Shown piece by piece: positions 6,668 to 13,330 of a stretch of DNA of 24,156 nt; within the stretch, counting starts at the first letter, position 1; each line of letters begins with the position of its first letter. Source of the DNA: BMS3B sp964501105 (GTDB lineage: Archaea > Hydrothermarchaeota > Hydrothermarchaeia > Hydrothermarchaeales > BMS3B). The stretch is taken from positions 1-24,156 of the forward strand of contig CAZCRG010000017.1 of NCBI GenBank assembly GCA_964501105.1, given 5' to 3'. Below the pieces are notes generated by a model that made no database searches, was not told where the DNA came from, and saw only the letters and a program-made list of their open reading frames with translations. Made by a program: the position numbers and the translations under genes.

Positions 6668-7522
6668 ATGTACTGCCCTGAGTGCGGCAATAGAGTTAAT
6701 AGAAGTCAGAAATATTGTACAATTTGTGGTACTTACTTGGGTAGAAAGAAGCCTGTGGATGTGTCGGAGGGCAGGAAGAATGAGTATAGAGATGTTGTTC
6801 CTTTAATTTTTGTTGTTCTGGTTCTTTTTTTCATTTTTATTTTTATTACTGGCAGATCTGATAAAACGCCCGTTACTGAAAATGAGAGTATTATTGAATC
6901 ATTCTATATTGAAAATGAGGGCGATACAGAATATTCTGTTGCATACTCTAATCTAAAAACCTCACTGAATGAAGGAGATATTAGAAAATCTCAGAAATAT
7001 TTCGAAATTTTCTTTGAATCTTATAAAAATTTGAAAGATAAAGCAGGAGAGGAACATATATCAATTGTTGTTCCTCCTGACAGGTTGAGATTGTTAAATA
7101 AATCCATAAGGCATGGGAACCTCTCAGAAGCCATGGAGCATTTAAGTATGATTGGAAGTACCTGTGGTATAAAGTTGTGTCATGAAAAGGGTGGCTCTGT
7201 GATGTATGAGTTTGCTTCAGAGTATTTCTTTATAAAGAGAGCCATAGAGAATAACAATACAGAAGTGGCTCTTTCAGAATACAATGAATTCAGAGAAAAA
7301 TTTTTTAAAATGAAGCAGATTATGATAGAGGTAATGCCAGAGAAGACTGAGAGAACCATGAAGGTTGAGTATATAGATACATTGAAGGATAGACTTGAGT
7401 CTGGAGACCTGGAGAAGTCGAGAGAGGCACTGAGTGTGATTACCAGCAATATGTGTTCTCTTGACGGTTGTCATTCTATTATTCTAACTGCAAAAATTCA
7501 GAATTTAAAGGAGGTTGAATAA
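6668..7522 (+). CDS. Zinc-ribbon, single-TM protein with two extracytoplasmic CX4CH motifs
   Basis: A 284-aa protein. An N-terminal zinc ribbon (Cys3, Cys6, Cys17, Cys20) is followed by a hydrophobic segment at residues 44-61 and a helical outer domain made of two similar repeats. Each repeat ends in CX4CH: CGIKLCH (Cys166, Cys171, His172) and CSLDGCH (Cys263, Cys268, His269). CX4CH is an accepted variant of the c-type haem motif (for example in tetrahaem cytochrome c3), and the helical repeat with a C-terminal motif recalls cytochrome c'. Covalent haem is inference; another metal is possible. The predicted topology puts the ribbon inside and the CX4CH domain outside. Its stop overlaps the next ATG by one base (TAATG) and it is a paralogue of that gene. 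Confidence 0.72.
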   Translation: MYCPECGNRVNRSQKYCTICGTYLGRKKPVDVSEGRKNEYRDVVPLIFVVLVLFFIFIFITGRSDKTPVTENESIIESFYIENEGDTEYSVAYSNLKTSLNEGDIRKSQKYFEIFFESYKNLKDKAGEEHISIVVPPDRLRLLNKSIRHGNLSEAMEHLSMIGSTCGIKLCHEKGGSVMYEFASEYFFIKRAIENNNTEVALSEYNEFREKFFKMKQIMIEVMPEKTERTMKVEYIDTLKDRLESGDLEKSREALSVITSNMCSLDGCHSIILTAKIQNLKEVE

Positions 7523-8217
7523 TGAAGTTAAAGTATATTCTTGTATTATTTTTTTTGATGTTTGTATTTAGCGGTTGTGCTCAGAAGGAAGAAGCAGAAC
7601 ATGGGATTTCTGAAGAGAAAAAGGAGATTATTGAAGCAAAGGAAATTCAAAAGAATTTTGAAGAGGCTTATAGTGAGCTTAAGGATGCAATTGAGAATAA
7701 AGACAGAGAGGCAGCTGAGAAGAGTTATATTAATCTTGTAAAGGTATATAACAGGGCAAAGGAAAAGGCTGGAGAGGCACATCTGAGGTTTATGGTGAGT
7801 GAAGATAATCTGAATTTGTTGAAGAAGCAGATAGATAATGGAGATTTTAATGGTGCTGAGAAAACAATCTCTGGCATTGCCGGAAGCTGCGGTGTAACTG
7901 TGTGCCACCAGCGCAGCGGAGGTGCCATGGCAAATCTTGAGCATGAGTATGGTGTGATAAAGAAGGCCCTTAAGGCTGGAGATATAGAAACTGCCAAGGA
8001 GCACTTCCCTGACTTCAAGAGGTACTTCTACGAGGGTAAGGAGCTTACAAGCAAGTTCTTGCCGGAGCTCACTGAAGAGAGGATGAAGGACGAGTATGTT
8101 GACAACCTGGAGGCTGCCCTTGAAGCCAATGACACTGAAGCGGCGCAGGAAGCTATACAGGTAATCTCTGAGAACACCTGCTCCCTCAAGGGTTGCCACA
8201 CTATATTCTTTAGCTGA
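7522..8217 (+). CDS. Lipoprotein with two CX4CH motifs (candidate dihaem cytochrome)
   Basis: A 231-aa exported protein. The N-terminus is a lipoprotein-type signal, hydrophobic residues 5-17 then FSGC with Cys19 as lipidation site. Two helical repeats of about 97 residues follow, ending in CGVTVCH (Cys123, Cys128, His129) and CSLKGCH (Cys220, Cys225, His226). The repeats share 'GD...A...I...CxxxxCH' spacing with the upstream paralogue, including KAGEAHL matching KAGEEHI there. A GGAGGTTGA site precedes the ATG, which overlaps the upstream stop. Base composition changes inside the gene: the first half is AT-rich, while from about 7860 codons turn GC-rich. A function in surface electron transfer or haem/metal binding is inferred, not shown. 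Confidence 0.75.
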   Translation: MKLKYILVLFFLMFVFSGCAQKEEAEHGISEEKKEIIEAKEIQKNFEEAYSELKDAIENKDREAAEKSYINLVKVYNRAKEKAGEAHLRFMVSEDNLNLLKKQIDNGDFNGAEKTISGIAGSCGVTVCHQRSGGAMANLEHEYGVIKKALKAGDIETAKEHFPDFKRYFYEGKELTSKFLPELTEERMKDEYVDNLEAALEANDTEAAQEAIQVISENTCSLKGCHTIFFS

Positions 8218-8242
8218 GAGAGGAAGGCATTTATTTTTAGCC

Positions 8243-8274
8243 GGGGCTTTCCACGCCCTGCCCCTATTTTTTAT
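8243..8274 (+). terminator. Hairpin plus T-run after the CX4CH operon
   Basis: GGGGC (8243-8247) pairs with GCCCC (8260-8264) across a 12-base loop and is followed directly by TATTTTTTAT. It lies 26 bases after the stop of the lipoprotein gene. The stem is short, so the T-rich tract itself may be the main termination signal, as usual in archaea. Confidence 0.5.
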
Positions 8275-8467
8275 ATGATAAGAGCACTACAGCTATAGCA
8301 TGGGGCTATTCTATTCTTATTTGCCAATCAGTTCTGGAAAAAATGACAGAGGGAAAAGTGGGATAATTTCCCTTTACTGGATACCCTTCTGTTTCATAGC
8401 CTGTGTCGGTTGTTTTTAATTCTTTACAGCAATGTATGCAATTGCGAAAACATATATTTTATATATT

Positions 8468-8695
8468 ATGTCAACAACATCTGTGTACAGTATAAGAATA
8501 CCAGCAAAACTACGTGCGGCCATTGAAGAGATGGATGATGTAAACTGGCAGGAGGAAATAAGAAAGGCTATTGCAGAGCTGGTAAAAGAAAAAAAGAAGG
8601 ATAGGTTGCTTTTAAAAGCCAGAAAACTCAGAGGACGTATGAAGGCACAGGTGGGTGCCGCCCATCTAATAAGAGAGGATAGAGATGGTAGATAG
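8468..8695 (+). CDS. vapB: VapB-type ribbon-helix-helix antitoxin
   Basis: A 75-aa protein if started at ATG 8468; an in-frame ATG at 8432 would add 12 hydrophobic residues that do not fit the family. Residues 3-12 form the DNA-binding strand (TTSVYSIRIP), followed by two helices (AKLRAAIEEM and WQEEIRKAIAELVKEKKK) and a basic tail (ARKLRGRMK) likely to wrap the toxin. It overlaps the VapC gene by 11 bases, the usual antitoxin-first order. VapB neutralises VapC and represses its own promoter; the AT-rich tract CATATATTTTATATATTATG just before the start is the likely promoter/operator region. The call is sure as to system, less sure on the start. Confidence 0.8.
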   Translation: MSTTSVYSIRIPAKLRAAIEEMDDVNWQEEIRKAIAELVKEKKKDRLLLKARKLRGRMKAQVGAAHLIREDRDGR

Positions 8696-9095
8696 AGTTG
8701 TTCTGGATTCCAGTGTAATTGCAGCAATATTTTTCCCAGAGGAGACTTCAGAGAGGGCAGAGGAATTTGCAAAGGAGAGCCATGTCATAACTGTGGATCT
8801 ATCTATAATAGAGGTGGCAAATGTAGCCTGGAAGAGGTACAGATTTTTTGGTGAGAATAGGATGATTGTTGAGGAGGCTCTAAAAAGCTGTAGGGAGTTT
8901 ATCAGAGATGTGTGTGAGGTTGTTCAGTCAAATGAGTTACTGGAAGAAGCCTTCAATATTGCAGTGGATGTAGATATAACTGTCTACGACGCCCTTTTTG
9001 TAGTTGCCTCTAAGAGAAAGTCAGCAAGACTTGTGACTTCTGATAGGAAGCTCTTTGAAAAAGCAAAACACATAGTAGAGGTCGAGCTGATATAG
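8685..9095 (+). CDS. vapC: VapC-family PIN-domain ribonuclease toxin
   Basis: A 136-aa PIN-domain protein. The acidic metal-binding residues are all present: Asp8 (VVLDSSVIAA), Glu43 (LSIIEVANVAWK), Asp102 (VYDALFVVAS) and Asp120 (LVTSDRKLFEKA). VapC toxins are Mg2+-dependent endoribonucleases that cut tRNA or rRNA; the target here cannot be told. The length is normal and nothing is broken, so the module looks functional. It is cotranslated with the antitoxin through an 11-base overlap. It sits beside a RelE-like relic, marking this stretch as a toxin-antitoxin patch. Confidence 0.9.
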   Translation: MVDRVVLDSSVIAAIFFPEETSERAEEFAKESHVITVDLSIIEVANVAWKRYRFFGENRMIVEEALKSCREFIRDVCEVVQSNELLEEAFNIAVDVDITVYDALFVVASKRKSARLVTSDRKLFEKAKHIVEVELI

Positions 9096-9303
9096 ATGAG
9101 TCATAATTCTTCTCAGTGCCCTATTTATAGAAAAGGGTTTGTTACTGCATGAGGGAATGTATAATAAAAGGGGCACCCCGCAAATAGGTGAATGGGATGC
9201 TATAATATGGCATTGGAGTTTTGTAAGGGTGAGAGGCCTTTGGCTCATATGTGCCGATTAGGGCGGGGAGGAGGAAATAGGGCTATAAAGTAAAATCTGT
9301 TTA
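9096..9303. other. Intergenic stretch, possible local structure
   Basis: No convincing gene is seen between vapC and the RelE relic. It contains GGGG-CA-CCCC at about 9168-9177 and CCCCGC (9174-9179), which could pair with GCGGGG near 9263-9268 around an inner TGAG...CTCA stem. A structured RNA is possible but not supported by any recognised motif. Confidence 0.3.
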
Positions 9304-9563
9304 TTATAACCTGCCATATCTCTTGTGAGCCTGCTCTATTGTCATTACTTGAGGATTTTAACCTCCCTGGATTCTTCATAAATCCTGTAAAAAACAGTGA
9401 AACTCCTGCCTATTTGTATTCTGTAGAGGCTTCCACCCCGAAATATAAGTTTTTCTTTGTCTCTTTTCCCCCTACCGGGATATGGGTTATTTCTCAGTTT
9501 CATAAGGTTATCTTTCATACTCTGTAATAATAAGACATTTCTGCTGAACACAAAAATATACAA
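9304..9563 (-). pseudogene. RelE/ParE-family toxin relic with a frameshift
   Basis: The minus-strand frame from about 9563 reads MKLRNNPYPGRGKRDKEKL, then YRIQIGRSFTVFYRIY and VKILK, the hallmark core and C-terminal strands of archaeal RelE toxins, and then meets a TAA at 9345. Reading on in the next frame restores the usual family ending, VMTIEQAHKRYGRL, with a stop at 9304-9306. Restoring one G (AAGTAATG to AAGGTAATG) would join the two parts, so a single-base deletion is the simplest explanation. The N-terminus is also short: only about 25 residues precede NPYPGR, against roughly 35 normally, and the sole start is a weak TTG. No antitoxin gene is visible. Sequencing error could explain the indel but not the short N-terminus. 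Confidence 0.75.
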
Positions 9564-9650
9564 ATGTAGTGTAACATTACACCTGAATTTTAAACCAGCT
9601 TCAACTCATTTTCAATCTACCCATAAAAATAAAAAGAAGTAGAGCCTATC

Positions 9651-10307
9651 TCACTTCTTCATCTCTGCCACAAACTCGCTGTAAGGCATGCCCTTGACCT
9701 TGAGCCCCTCTGGAGCTGCCTCGCCCAGCACATTCCTTGAATAAACTCTGCCGTTGATTATTCTGAACTCACCCTGCCAGGCTCCTGTTACCATATAGAT
9801 TTCACCAATTTTCTTCTGATACTGTATTACATAGGGATTTCCTGCCGGCAGGAGAAATAAAAGATATTTTTCACCTGGCTTAAGAGGGTCTTTACCAACC
9901 AGCCTGACCTTTTTATTTATCTTATCATAAATGCCACTGCCAGCCACAACAATCTCATCACCAGCGTTACCCTTCAGCACCTTTTCTACCCTGAACCTGG
10001 TTCCAACATAGGAATTGTACTTCTCAGCCAGTATTGGTATTGGTTCTCCATAGGGAGTGCCAATCACCACAAGCTTGGATGCTCTATAGATCTCACCAGG
10101 CGTCTTATACACCACTGCAAGGTCACCCATGCCCCAGTCACCTTTATAAATTTCTCTAATTTCAACATCAGTTGAAGTATAATCATGATTTGGAGGCTCT
10201 ACAATCTTACTCTCATTATTAATTAAAAATACTAAAAATCCTACAACCCCTGCCATTGCCAGGATTAGAATTACCGGAAGCAGTGCAGTATTTTTATCTT
10301 TTACCAT
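9651..10307 (-). CDS. Membrane-anchored exported protein of unknown function
   Basis: A 218-aa protein with one N-terminal hydrophobic segment (about residues 9-29, LLPVILILAMAGVVGFLVFL) and an outer beta-rich domain. The pattern ASKLVVIGTPYGE, TRFRVEKVLKGNAGDEIVVAG, KPGEKYLLFLLPAG and GEFRIINGRVYS recalls a widespread class of secreted proteins of unknown role with a 'VxVEKVLKG...GxxYLLFL' core. An AGGGGGT site precedes the ATG. It is the last gene of a three-gene minus-strand unit, 58 bases after the gene that ends at 10366. No catalytic residues stand out. The export prediction is good; function is not known. Confidence 0.7.
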   Translation of the reverse strand: MVKDKNTALLPVILILAMAGVVGFLVFLINNESKIVEPPNHDYTSTDVEIREIYKGDWGMGDLAVVYKTPGEIYRASKLVVIGTPYGEPIPILAEKYNSYVGTRFRVEKVLKGNAGDEIVVAGSGIYDKINKKVRLVGKDPLKPGEKYLLFLLPAGNPYVIQYQKKIGEIYMVTGAWQGEFRIINGRVYSRNVLGEAAPEGLKVKGMPYSEFVAEMKK

Positions 10308-10365
10308 CTATACAACCCCCTAATACAGATAATTAATACCATCTACATCATCTGCTAATATTTTT

Positions 10366-11454
10366 TTACTCTCTAAGCTCTACTTTTGGATATCCTCTGG
10401 AAGTATCAATAACCACGCTGTGATATGTGAGATATGTAAAAGATGATATAATTTCAAGTTTTTCACCATCAACTATGGATATGCTGTTGAGAGGGCTTCC
10501 GGAAAGCATATAGACTATTACCCAGTATCGGCTTCCGGGTACTATTTTTTCAACTTTTATATCGCAGACGTAGCCCTCGCAGTATCTGAGTATAGAGAAG
10601 TTCTCCCCGTCATATTTAATGAGAGAATGTCCGTTGTCCATCAGGAAATGCCTTCCATTCCAGGCTACTTTATCCGGCGAAACATTAAATACCATTTCCC
10701 TCTTCTCATAATCATCCCTGTATTCAAAATTTCTGCCCACAATTTCAAACAGGTCTGAGGGAAAATCAAGTCTAATTTTTGTTCCATTTTGAAAAACTTT
10801 ATAAAGAATAAGATTACCTTCAATTTCATCATATCTGAGGTTATAATCAGGTGGTAAAATTTCCGGCAGTACAACTTTCAACTTTCCCTCCTTAGGAGCT
10901 GAATTCTCTGTATCTGCTCTCCTGAGACTCTCCACCCGCACTCTCGTCTCATTGAAAACCCTGCCCACCCAGTAGGGCTTTGTTATCCTTTCATTTTCAG
11001 GGTTTCCTGTGAAATAAACCACTCTCAGTATATACTCACCTTCCTTCAGAATCCAGCAGTTTCTCCAGGCGTCTGCTTTAAGAACAAATTTCAGAGATTC
11101 CCCGGGCTTTAGCTCTATTAAGTTTTTATCTGTCATCTGAAATCTCTGAATAGCTGGGCAGAGATATTTTGGAACTGGCGTACCATTCAAATAGTAGAAG
11201 GCTATGTCGTAGTCAACAAGCCACTCGGGCTTCCAGACATCGATTGCATTTCTACCATGGTTTCTCAGTATTATCTCTATATCAAAGGCTTCTCCCTCAT
11301 TAATGCGGGTTTTCTCAGGCACCACTGTAAGGGTAAGGTTTCCATGTTGAGGTTTAGCCAGGAGTTTATATGGTATTGGGGTGTTTAATAGCCACAGAAC
11401 AGCTATCACCAGTATAAAAACTGTGGAGATTAAAATAAGATAAATTAGTCTCAT
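10366..11454 (-). CDS. Membrane-anchored exported protein with Ig-like domain, unknown function
   Basis: A 362-aa protein with an N-terminal anchor (about residues 3-22) followed by a beta-sandwich-like region: LTLTVVPEKTRINEGEAFDI, IEIILRNHGRNAIDVW and IELKPGESLKFVLKADAW, the style of an intracellular-proteinase-inhibitor/CARDB-type Ig fold. The second half (about 190-362) is beta-rich with SPDKVAWNGRHFLMDNG and WVIVYMLSGSPLNSISIVDG, perhaps propeller-like, but I do not recognise a family. An AGGAGCGGT site lies upstream. Its ATG overlaps the stop of the 51-aa gene before it by one base (TAATG), so the two are coupled. Cysteines are few and no enzyme motif is seen. Confidence 0.65.
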   Translation of the reverse strand: MRLIYLILISTVFILVIAVLWLLNTPIPYKLLAKPQHGNLTLTVVPEKTRINEGEAFDIEIILRNHGRNAIDVWKPEWLVDYDIAFYYLNGTPVPKYLCPAIQRFQMTDKNLIELKPGESLKFVLKADAWRNCWILKEGEYILRVVYFTGNPENERITKPYWVGRVFNETRVRVESLRRADTENSAPKEGKLKVVLPEILPPDYNLRYDEIEGNLILYKVFQNGTKIRLDFPSDLFEIVGRNFEYRDDYEKREMVFNVSPDKVAWNGRHFLMDNGHSLIKYDGENFSILRYCEGYVCDIKVEKIVPGSRYWVIVYMLSGSPLNSISIVDGEKLEIISSFTYLTYHSVVIDTSRGYPKVELRE

Positions 11455-11609
11455 TATTTAACCGCTCCTGTTCTGCCAGAGATGAAACTGGAGTAGTTTA
11501 CTATCAGCTTGTATTCTGGCTGAGTGAGTGTTTTAATGAAGTGGAAGTATATGCTTCCTTCTAATATAAGAAGAAAGACTATAATTATGACTTTTTTATT
11601 TTTATTCAT
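11454..11609 (-). CDS. 51-aa single-pass membrane protein
   Basis: A short ORF beginning MNKNKKVIIIVFLLILEGSI: a basic N-terminus, one hydrophobic helix (about residues 7-17) and a short polar outer tail that ends GRTGAVK. A good GGAGGATAT site precedes ATG 11609. Its TAA shares one base with the ATG of the next gene (TAATG), strong evidence that it is translated. It belongs to the same unit as the two exported proteins downstream and may be a small partner of them. No family is recognised. Confidence 0.65.
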   Translation of the reverse strand: MNKNKKVIIIVFLLILEGSIYFHFIKTLTQPEYKLIVNYSSFISGRTGAVK

Positions 11610-11712
11610 AACATATCCTCCAACACCATGTATAAAAATAAAATAGAAAAAAGATAAATAAATACTTTAGGTAGGCATATCTCCTCCGAATCTTTAGTTT
11701 ATACTAAATACA

Positions 11713-12057
11713 CTAAAACTGCTCCAGCGGTAGCCTCTCATAATGGGCAGAGACTATTTTAAGGCTGGTTATATAGACTGGAGCAAAGAGCCTTATCTTG
11801 CAGCTCTCAATCCAGTCAGCCCGCATCAACTCAAGCTCTTTTTCCATTTCTGCATAATCTCCTGCTCTGTAGGCACTAACAGCACTTAAATAATGCTCAG
11901 TTGCCACCTGGGGAAAGGAACAGTGTGCAAGAAGAACCTTGCTGTCCAGAAGCTCCCAGTATGCACTATCATTCTTATTAACTTCATGAGATAGTGCAAA
12001 GATAGGTAAAAAAATAAACATTTGTCTGCCTGAAAGTATTGTAGAAAAATTCACCAA
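11713..12057 (-). CDS. Small hypothetical protein, possibly exported
   Basis: An ORF of 114 codons from TTG 12057. GTG 12054 and ATG 12021 are alternative starts; the ATG would give MFIFLPIFALSHEVNKND, a plausible short signal segment, and a protein of about 102 residues. The rest is helical: YWELLDSKVLLAHC, ATEHYLSAVSAYRAGDYAEMEKELELM and ADWIESCKIRL, with a TPR-like 'A..AYRAGDYAEM' step and two cysteines. No Shine-Dalgarno sequence clearly decides the start. It is divergent from the nuclease locus at 12168. I do not recognise it. Confidence 0.45.
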   Translation of the reverse strand: MVNFSTILSGRQMFIFLPIFALSHEVNKNDSAYWELLDSKVLLAHCSFPQVATEHYLSAVSAYRAGDYAEMEKELELMRADWIESCKIRLFAPVYITSLKIVSAHYERLPLEQF

Positions 12058-12110
12058 AAGAAGTTAAACTTCAGTACCTGATATACATGGAAATAAACAG
12101 AACAACCAGA

Positions 12111-12162
12111 ATATTTTTATATTTTTGTCCGACTAAACTTATACGATAATAAAATGGAGGTG
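12111..12162 (+). promoter_or_regulatory. TATA-like tract and SD for the PUA-like/nuclease locus
   Basis: ATATTTTTATATTTTT at 12111-12126 is a TATA-like tract, and GGAGGTG at 12156-12162 is a strong ribosome site five bases before ATG 12168. Confidence 0.55.
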
Positions 12163-12167
12163 TAACG

Positions 12168-12590
12168 ATGAAGTATTGGCAAGTTGCTGCTGGGGATGGC
12201 AAAAGGGATTACACTGAAGTATTTTTAAAATATGGAGTAATGCTTATTGGTCCTGGAGACCCCGGAGAATACTTTCAGAATCAGGAATATTATTTAAACG
12301 AATATTATCTAAATGATATAACAGTATTTTCTGAACAAGTTGAAGAAGGCGATGTCGTAGTGTTGAAAAAACCACATGGGTCAAAATGGGAAATTGTAGC
12401 TATAGGTATTGTGAAGGGGGAATATGATTATTTACCTGTCTTTGATGATGTGGAAGGGTGGGATTTACAACATTGCAGGTATGTCGAATGGAGAAGGCCC
12501 AAACAGCCCATTAGGATACAAGGTCTGGCGAGAGGGACATTTAAAGCAATTAATAAGCAAGATACATTAAAAAAATTAATAATATACTAA
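12168..12590 (+). CDS. PUA/EVE-like domain protein, likely N-terminal half of a split nuclease gene
   Basis: A 140-aa ORF beginning YWQVAAGDGKRDYTEVFL with GVMLIGPGDPGEYF, then VEEGDVVVLKKPHG, IVAIGIVKGEYDYLP and VEGWDLQHCRYVEW. This resembles the beta-barrel PUA/EVE-type domains found in front of restriction nucleases, which can recognise modified or distorted bases. The frame stops just after an A7 run at about 12569-12575. Shifting by -1 there continues into the nuclease ORF as KKINNILKSDKLNGPENP without another stop, so the two ORFs probably form one protein of about 340 residues. A 15-base duplication (12285-12314) makes YYLNEYYLN. DNA here is clearly richer in A/T than leuS nearby, suggesting acquisition. 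Confidence 0.65.
   Translation: MKYWQVAAGDGKRDYTEVFLKYGVMLIGPGDPGEYFQNQEYYLNEYYLNDITVFSEQVEEGDVVVLKKPHGSKWEIVAIGIVKGEYDYLPVFDDVEGWDLQHCRYVEWRRPKQPIRIQGLARGTFKAINKQDTLKKLIIY
12568..12576 (+). other. A7 slippery run joining two reading frames
   Basis: In the zero frame the codons are TTA AAA AAA TTA, so A-AAA-AAA has the form X_XXY_YYZ of a -1 slippage site. The -1 frame is open from 12557 to the nuclease stop at 13189, while the zero frame stops at 12588-12590. Programmed slippage, a fixed indel and a sequencing error all fit. Confidence 0.5.
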
Positions 12591-12664
12591 AATCAGATAA
12601 GCTGAATGGGCCTGAAAATCCTGAACCGATCCCAAAAGCCTCTAAAAGGCTGACTGACGAAGAT

Positions 12665-13189
12665 TTGATAGAAATTTTAATCAACCATGGATTGCGCATT
12701 AAAGATGCAGAAGATTTTGCCCAGACTATTCGTAGGATTAGACGGCTTGTCAAATGGTATTATGAAAATGGAGCTGATATTTCGGAATATGAAACAAGAA
12801 CATTTTTGATAGTTCCATTATTGCTTACCCTTGGCTGGACAGAACAAAAACTCAAAATAGAATGGAATAATATTGATATTGCCTTCTTTGAAAAGCCATA
12901 TACTTGGGAAAATATAGATTCTAATGAATGTATAATTATTTTGGAGTCCAAAAGACTTTGGGAGGGCTTATCTTTTGCCCCCAATCAGGCAACAAAATAT
13001 GCTAGAAAATATCCAAAATGTGATAAAATGATAGTCTCAGATGGATGTTGTTATAAGTTATATATACGAAAAGGAAGTAATTGGAATTACTCAGCTTACC
13101 TAAATATTCTAAAACTTAAGCGAAAGCATCCATACGAACCGAATGTTGGCGGCGCTTCAGATGTTTTTCTGAGTTTAATGGGTGTATAA
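12665..13189 (+). CDS. PD-(D/E)XK nuclease domain, HsdR-N-like
   Basis: A 174-aa ORF counted from TTG 12665, with the frame open back to 12557 and no good start codon or ribosome site of its own. The nuclease core is readable: SEYETRTFLIVPLLLTLGW (Glu43), NNIDIAFF (Asp71), IILESKR (Glu94-x-Lys96), then APNQATKYARKYP and MIVSDGCCYKLYIRK. This is the order of type I restriction HsdR N-terminal/Mrr-like PD-(D/E)XK nucleases. No methylase, specificity subunit or helicase is nearby, so this looks like a solitary defence-type nuclease, probably fused to the PUA/EVE-like part upstream through a frameshift. The downstream side is a relic-rich non-coding stretch. The nuclease fold is confident; the target is unknown. 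Confidence 0.7.
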   Translation: MIEILINHGLRIKDAEDFAQTIRRIRRLVKWYYENGADISEYETRTFLIVPLLLTLGWTEQKLKIEWNNIDIAFFEKPYTWENIDSNECIIILESKRLWEGLSFAPNQATKYARKYPKCDKMIVSDGCCYKLYIRKGSNWNYSAYLNILKLKRKHPYEPNVGGASDVFLSLMGV

Positions 13190-13228
13190 CATTACAATAA
13201 AAAATAGCCCGACTTTATATAACATGGT

Positions 13229-13330
13229 TTAAAAGACTACACTTCGCTCAGTCCAGATTCTGCTTGTGCAGAACTTTTTTTACACTTGGAACAAACCACG
13301 AACTCTTTGAGGAAGAGTTCAGTCTTTTAA
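13229..13330. repeat. 102-bp element with 10-bp perfect terminal inverted repeats and two inner hairpins
   Basis: TTAAAAGACT at 13229-13238 is the exact reverse complement of AGTCTTTTAA at 13321-13330. Inside are a hairpin TTCTGC-TTGT-GCAGAA (13258-13273) and a hairpin GAACTCTT-TGAGG-AAGAGTTC (13300-13320) that abuts the right arm. TACACTT occurs twice inside (about 13238 and 13281). It could be a miniature transposon-like element or a structured RNA; no target duplication is evident. Confidence 0.55.

Noticed and set aside
7546..8199. A 217-codon open frame on the minus strand
   Set aside because: It lies entirely within the lipoprotein gene, has no ribosome site and its translation is a low-complexity hydrophobic shadow; the plus-strand protein has a paralogue and clear motifs.
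8432..8467. Longer start for the VapB antitoxin
   Set aside because: The extra residues are hydrophobic and precede the normal RHH strand; the DNA there is AT-rich and promoter-like.
12168..13189. Complete restriction-modification system
   Set aside because: Only a nuclease and a PUA/EVE-like part are present; no methylase, specificity subunit or helicase lies nearby.
13229..13330. tRNA-like cloverleaf
   Set aside because: Stem lengths (10, 6, 8), the missing TTC loop and the absence of an anticodon arm of normal size do not fit a tRNA.
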